A stretch of 64,000 nucleotides of DNA from Corbicula japonica (Eukaryota; Mollusca; Bivalvia; Venerida; Cyrenidae), in assembly GCA_038501625.1 (NCBI GenBank), contig JAZAYU010000705.1:1-64000 (forward strand), read 5' to 3'. The first letter of the stretch is position 1. Every line of letters begins with the position of its first letter. The translations under genes and the position numbers were made by a program. The notes beneath the pieces are model-generated. The model ran no database searches and was not told the DNA's origin. It saw nothing but the letters and a program-made list of their open reading frames with translations. Below, piece by piece: positions 57,955 through 64,000 of this stretch.

Positions 57955-59936
57955 TCCGGATATGCATATTTCATTATTTTACACTTTTGAAAGTGTGTTT
58001 CCTCTTACATCAGATTTAAAAGATTCACAATTTAAAACAAAACATGTGATTAAATGTATGCTGTCACTGTAAGAACAATTAAGAAACAACAATTTGTCAT
58101 TATTGTACTTTTCATACAAAAGCATTCAGACAACTCAACAATAAAAAGGATAACATGGTGTATTACTCATTTTTGCATAGATTACAATTTAATTTCAAAT
58201 TTCAGTAAGTAAACCACTTACTCACTTCAATTTCTTGTATTCAACCATTATTATGTCATGATCATTCAGTTTTGATAGTTAACTCTTTCCGCAAAATAGT
58301 AAATTTCTTTTTGGGTTGTTAGCGATTTTTGTGAACGACTATCCAAACCTGATGTTTTCGTTTAATGGAAACTAAAACATGTTGTTCATGTGGTAATAAA
58401 TTCGAAAATGAGTACTATTGTTTTGTATAATTTAAAAGCGTGCTTATTCATGTCTGTCTTAAAACAAAGTCTCGATAAAGTGTTATGAGAAGCAGCGTGT
58501 TTTTGTTAATTCTTTTCGCTCATATTCTTTAAGCTGATTTAAATTTTAATGCATTCCGTTTCGAGGTAGCATCCTGTTGAGTTCTCTTTTTGTGTTAAAG
58601 TTTTGTATTGTCCTTTGATAATATTGTAAACGAATACCCTCTTTCAAGCCCTTTCTCCTTGGATGTATGCTTTGTTTTTTGATTGCGGCTATGTGACATG
58701 ACTTTTTCACGTTTTAATAAAGCGTTCGACATTGAGTTATGTCAAAATATTCTAGTTTTCAAATTTTAACTATCTTCTATTACAAAACATTAAGAAAATA
58801 ATATCATTATAGTTAATTTTCATTTGTAAAGGAATTACATGCATCGAATATCATACCAACAGTATATAATTTGCTAATAAAAGTTGTTTTGTGAAATTTT
58901 ATTTGTTGTTGTTGTTTTTATGTCAATTTCATTGTTTTATTATATAAAGTTAGTGATTAATAAAGCGGTTTGTGAAATTGTATTTGTTGTTTGTTTGTTG
59001 TTATTGTTTATCTGTCAATTTTATTCTTGTCATACACAAATGGTTTTCAATAGTGTGTTCTCGTCATTACTGTGGAGGATCAGTTTTAAATTTGATCGAA
59101 ATCAAAATATCATTTTTATATTAAAAATTCGAAATAAAAAAAATGATTAAGTTCATGTTGTTGCATATGAATATGTTTTATTAAACCGAGCTTTCGATAT
59201 GTTCATATTTTTATTTTGTCCGAATTTCATGTCCATGAAATCTTCTTTAACCTTTCGGATTTGTTTCTATTCATTACATAATTTCCGATCTGTATCAAAT
59301 TTACGTAAAAATGTTAATAGTTTAAATATATTCGACATAAAAAATGTTTGCGCAACTTGATGTTATCAACTATTTTTGATTATTTTCTGTTCAGCTATAG
59401 ACGTAGTTAAAAAAATTCAATTCAGTATTTTAAATGTAAACTAAAAAAGATTCTCCTTCGAAGTGAGATGTTTTCACCCAACATATTTTTCTTCATTTTA
59501 TTATCATATCCTGATTTCCATATCTTAAAATGTTAAATGTTTTATAATTATTAAAATGTTTACTTTGTATTTGATATTGTTGTGTTTGTTTTATTTACAT
59601 TTCCTTCATACTTTCGGTTAATTATTTTATTTACTCTATTTTTAAATCACATTAGTGAGTTCAAACTATAATTATTCAGTCTCATTGTATATGTTATTTA
59701 CATCATTTGTCATTCAATACAACTTATGTTTCATTTAATGTCCTTTTTATTGACATTTACTTCTTGCCTTTTTATTATAAGTTTTTAATCATTTTTGTTT
59801 TTGTCAATTTAGTATATTTGTTCTATAAGTTTTATTAATGCTAATGCAATTAATAAATGTATGATTAAGTAAATAATTTTCCTTTATCCATTTCTTATAA
59901 AAACATTTGTATCGGATAAGATCTAAAAACGTGTAC

Positions 59937-59963
59937 TTTCTTTTATTTTGTTACATGTCTTTG
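59937..59963. other. Spacer of the giant palindrome
   Basis: 27 bp of T-rich unique sequence lie between GTGTAC (end of the left arm) and GTACAC (start of the right arm). Confidence 0.9.
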
Positions 59964-61944
59964 GTACACGTTTTTAGATCTTATCCGATACAAATGTTTT
60001 TATAAGAAATGGATAAAGGAAAATTATTTACTTAATCATACATTTATTAATTGCATTAGCATTAATAAAACTTATAGAACAAATATACTAAATTGACAAA
60101 AACAAAATGATTAAAAACTTATAATAAAAAGGCAAGAAGTAAATGTCAATAAAAAGGACATTAAATGAAACATAAGTTGTATTGAATGACAAATGATGTA
60201 AATAACATATACAATGAGACTGAATAATTATAGTTTGAACTCACTAATGTGATTTAAAAATAGAGTAAATAAAATAATTAACCGAAAGTATGAAGGAAAT
60301 GTAAATAAAACAAACACAACAATATCAAATACAAAGTAAACATTTTAATAATTATAAAACATTTAACATTTTAAGATATGGAAATCAGGATATGATAATA
60401 AAATGAAGAAAAATATGTTGGGTGAAAACATCTCACTTCGAAGGAGAATCTTTTTTAGTTTACATTTAAAATACTGAATTGAATTTTTTTAACTACGTCT
60501 ATAGCTGAACAGAAAATAATCAAAAATAGTTGATAACATCAAGTTGTGCAAACATTTTTTATGTCGAATATATTTAAACTATTAACATTTTTACGTAAAT
60601 TTGATACAGATCGGAAATTATGTAATGAATAGAAACAAATCCGAAAGGTTAAAGAAGATTTCATGGACATGAAATTCGGACAAAATAAAAATATGAACAT
60701 ATCGAAAGCTCGGTTTAATAAAACATATTCATATGCAACAACATGAACTTAATCATTTTTTTTATTTCGAATTTTAAATATAAAAATGATATTTTGATTT
60801 CGATCAAATTTAAAACTGATCCTCCACAGTAATGACGAGAACACACTATTGAAAACCATTTGTGTATGACAAGAATAAAATTGACAGATAAACAATAACA
60901 ACAAACAAACAACAAATACAATTTCACAAACCGCTTTATTAATCACTAACTTTATATAATAAAACAATGAAATTGACATAAAAACAACAACAACAAATAA
61001 AATTTCACAAAACAACTTTTATTAGCAAATTATATACTGTTGGTATGATATTCGATGCATGTAATTCCTTTACAAATGAAAATTCACTATAATGATATTA
61101 TTTTCTTAATGTTTTGTAATAGAAGATAGTTAAAATTTGAAAACTAGAATATTTTGACATAACTCAATGTCGAACGCTTTATTAAAACGTGAAAAAGTCA
61201 TGTCACATAGCCGCAATCAAAAAACAAAGCATACATCCAAGGAGAAAGGGCTTGAAAGAGGGTATTCGTTTACAATATTATCAAAGGACAATACAAAACT
61301 TTAACACAAAAAGAGAACTCAACAGGATGCTACCTCGAAACGGAATGCATTAAAATTTAAATCAGCTTAAAGAATATGAGCGAAAAGAATTAACAAAAAC
61401 ACACTGCTTCTCATAACACTTTATCGAGACTTTGTTTTAAGACAGACATGAATAAGCACGCTTTTAAATTATACAAAACAATAGTACTCATTTTCGAATT
61501 TATTACCACATGAACAACATGTTTTAGTTTCCATTAAACGAAAACATCAGGTTTGGATAGTCGTTCACAAAAATCGCTAACAACCCAAAAAGAAATTTAC
61601 TATTTTGCGGAAAGAGTTAACTATCAAAACTGAATGATCATGACATAATAATGGTTGAATAAAAGAAATTGAAGTGAGTAAGTGGTTTACTTACTGAAAT
61701 TTGAAATTAAATTGTAATCTATGCAAAAATGAGTAATACACCATGTTATCCTTTTTATTGTTGAGTTGTCTGAATGCTTTTGTATGAAAAGTACAATAAT
61801 GACAAATTGTTGTTTCTTAATTGTTCTTACAGTGACAGCATACATTTAATCACATGTTTTGTTTTAAATTGTGAATCTTTTAAATCTGATGTAAGAGGAA
61901 ACACACTTTCAAAAGTGTAAAATAATGAAATATGCATATCCGGA

Positions 61945-62160
61945 ATGGCCACATCCAGCATACACAGCCTCCCCACACAGCCAAAAAGTAGAGAAGAAAA
62001 GAGAGCATGGTATTACAAAAATCAGTTTCAATATGGACGCCACAAACAAATAACGAAAGTGAGAACCAGAGGGGTTACCGCCTTGGAGCGGTCAGTGGCA
62101 AAACTAATTGCCACTGGGGGGATTAAACCAGGTTCTAGGGTGCACAGGTTCTGTAAGTGA
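61945..62160 (+). CDS. Hypothetical 71-codon basic protein, right-arm copy
   Basis: The ORF starts ATGGCCACATCC and ends TGT AAG TGA. The centre reads REEKRAWYYKNQFQYGRHKQ and the end ALERSVAKLIATGGIKPGSR, basic and soluble-looking. A strong acceptor-like tract (TTAATTGTTCTTACAG ending 61832) and a donor-like GTAAGTGA at 62152 would make 61833-62151 an exon whose frame is open from 61921. An overlapping 42-codon frame starts at 61924. No family is recognised. It could be one exon of a longer gene or a chance frame in the repeat. Confidence 0.3.
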   Translation: MATSSIHSLPTQPKSREEKRAWYYKNQFQYGRHKQITKVRTRGVTALERSVAKLIATGGIKPGSRVHRFCK

Positions 62161-64000
62161 CACTATTCCTTTACACGATATTGAAAACAACGATTGTATA
62201 TTTCAAACTTTTCATTTCATTAACGTGCTAGAAAATAACAACAACCACAAGATCCAAAAGTAATATTATAGTTTTGATAATAATAAACGAGAAAATAATA
62301 AGATGAATGATGTATAAAAATGTGAAATTTTAAAATATCAATTCAGAAAATATAATTTGAAAAAAAAGAAATTATAAAATAAGACTTTAATACCAAAATA
62401 ACAATTATATCAGTTAAAAGAAATTAAAATATTAATTACATAGGAAACTCTAAACACTTTATAAGAGTTAAACTTTTAAAGCTCTCATAAAACTGAATAT
62501 AAATGAGCATACAAGAAGAGAGTTGTTAAAAACAAACAACAGTGAAATAGGGTCTAAATAATTTTAAATTTGAAATGCTGTCGAATTTTTTTTTCTAACT
62601 TAATAGAAACTAATGTTAAAACGTACGCAAGCCGTTGTTTTTAGATACATTTTAATTTACTATGAGACATATTCGGATTTCCTTCTTGAAAAGAACAATC
62701 AAAACGACAGATCACTCATTTTATGCCCACGCTGGAAAGTAACCCCGTACGGAGACAGTGCCTATCCACAAAATGCTGTACACCCTATCGATTGAGCAAT
62801 TCGAAAATAATCCTGATGCAGTGATCGGAATTATATTATACTGGTAACCGTTTACAGGTACTTGCTATTGTGACGATTTTTAAGGAATAGTTTGATGAAG
62901 TTCTTTTATGTTGCCTAAAATTTGTGAAAAGACTTTTCTGGAGTTTACAATAAACATTGTCTAATAGGTGAGAAGTGGAGTACGATTTGATAATCAACAA
63001 TACAAATCCCATTTATTTCGATGATTAGGATTAAAAGCACACTTGACAACTGCTTGAAGATGTGAAAGTTAATATGAAATAAAAGACTAGCTAATCTGAA
63101 TGTATGAATGATAAAATATTTTTCATTGGGGTGTTCTTGACAAATTTCAATCTTTTATTAGGAGTATAAAAACACAATTAGTATCTGCTTAACATATGCA
63201 AATAATTAACAAATATTCTATTCTTAAAGTGTCAGTAATAAAGTTTGTATTTGTTATCAAAATTAGTTAGAAGTCCTGAAATCAAATCTCTAAAGTTCTT
63301 ATATCAAAACCACCCTGTTGTGAAAAGAGCATTTTAATTTTGGACAAGTTGAAATATGATACTTTGGTGATTTATAAACAAGAAATTATTTATGTTTTCT
63401 TTTCTACAGTGAAATATGTTAGAATGAAATGAATATGATTTGTTTTTCTAACAATTGTGTTGTTGTTTGTTTTTCTATCGTAATCTGTTTAAACGTCTGG
63501 CATTTGCTGCTTTAATTATCCTGTCCATTAATGTGGTATTTGATTTGGTGTAAATCCTTAACAAGTAGGATCTAAATGAAAAGATGAACACTCAATTTAC
63601 AATTAAGTTAGAAGTAACATCTGAAGCAATTGTAACAAATTATATATGTTACCTAAATAACAACTATTTATTTATTTTATTTATAATTTAATTTTATTTG
63701 TTTGTATTTTTTTTTCAAAACGTTTTTCTGTTTCATTTGAAATAGTTTATACATTTGATTTTCATTTATAATTTTTTTTTTATTGAAACATTTTAACCAG
63801 AAGACAATTATTAATTCTGGAAGAATTTTTACTAAGATAAAAATGACATTGCCTCTATTTGCGAGAGAAATACATGAAACGGAAACAAAGAGCGCATCGG
63901 ACGCAATAAATATGAATACATTGCAGTATAAACATTTCTGAAAATTCTTTTTAGACAAATATTGTATTGGTTTCATAAAGTCCCATCTTCATTTAGGTAT

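Larger units (their letters stand above)
55900..64000. repeat. Giant inverted duplication (arms of at least 4.0 kb, 27-bp spacer)
   Basis: The left arm (about 55900-59936) is the reverse complement of the right arm (59964-64000). The axis is near 59950 and the unpaired spacer is 59937-59963. Stretches next to the axis are identical over hundreds of bases or differ at about one base per hundred; outer parts show more substitutions and small indels (net offset about 7 bp at the window edge). The right arm reaches the window end, so the true arm length is unknown. The only frames of note are the mirrored 71-codon ORFs. It may be a large foldback element, a segmental inverted duplication or a read artefact. 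Confidence 0.95.

Noticed and set aside
58884..59150. 88-codon hydrophobic frame, mirrored at 60749-61015
   Set aside because: T-rich DNA gives runs of Phe, Leu and Val by composition alone; no supporting start context or domain.
61945..62160. Paired-domain relationship of the 71-codon ORF
   Set aside because: The TGGIKPG string resembles the TGSIKPG turn of paired domains, but the surrounding helices and spacing do not fit.
1..64000. CRISPR arrays, bacterial operons, phage or plasmid systems
   Set aside because: No such structure is present; composition, LTR retrotransposons and tRNA-derived repeats indicate a eukaryotic chromosome.

Overview
This window is gene-poor, AT-rich eukaryotic DNA dominated by transposable elements. 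The tRNA-like repeats, a minisatellite whose antisense frame reads PNSVDPDQ, Helentron-like elements and long foldbacks recall marine bivalve genomes. That taxonomic guess is inference; no host marker gene is present. A run of exactly 500 N (17879-18378) is a scaffold gap.

Layout. 1-8048: a small hAT-type MITE with an 8-bp target duplication (698-1511), a tRNA-like SINE fragment (about 2940-3250), two nested DNA elements with related CAGGG ends (3250-6270 and 3425-5472), and a six-copy 87-bp minisatellite (7102-7623). 8049-17852: a complete Ty3/gypsy retrotransposon (copy 1) with identical 667-bp LTRs, gag, pol and a 2.9-kb 3' noncoding tract. 18379-24884, minus strand: a second, unrelated Ty3/gypsy element, cut by the gap and by a 2.26-kb Helentron-like insertion (19935-22193) that holds a perfect 422-bp palindrome. 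28547-30084: a diverged direct duplication carrying tRNA-like sequences. 30442-39922: copy 2 of the first gypsy family, with identical 645-bp LTRs, but with a 35-bp deletion that breaks reverse transcriptase. 40-55.9 kb: mostly noncoding DNA with two foldback elements, a 25-G run, a LINE fragment, tRNA-like pieces and a possible C2H2 zinc-finger exon. 55.9-64.0 kb: two arms of an inverted duplication, each at least 4.0 kb, around a 27-bp spacer, each arm carrying the same 71-codon ORF.

How the genes work together. Both gypsy families encode Gag ending in CCHC zinc knuckles, followed by Pol in the -1 frame. Each has a textbook slippery heptamer at the end of gag: TTTAAAC in the first family and GGGAAAC in the second. 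In copies 1 and 2 the internal sequences are almost identical while the LTRs differ strongly, which points to LTR exchange between subfamilies. No convincing intact host protein-coding gene was found. The main candidates for something undescribed are the 8-kb palindrome with its duplicated ORF, the zinc-finger/Gln-Asn-rich locus beside it, and the long conserved 3' region of the first gypsy family.
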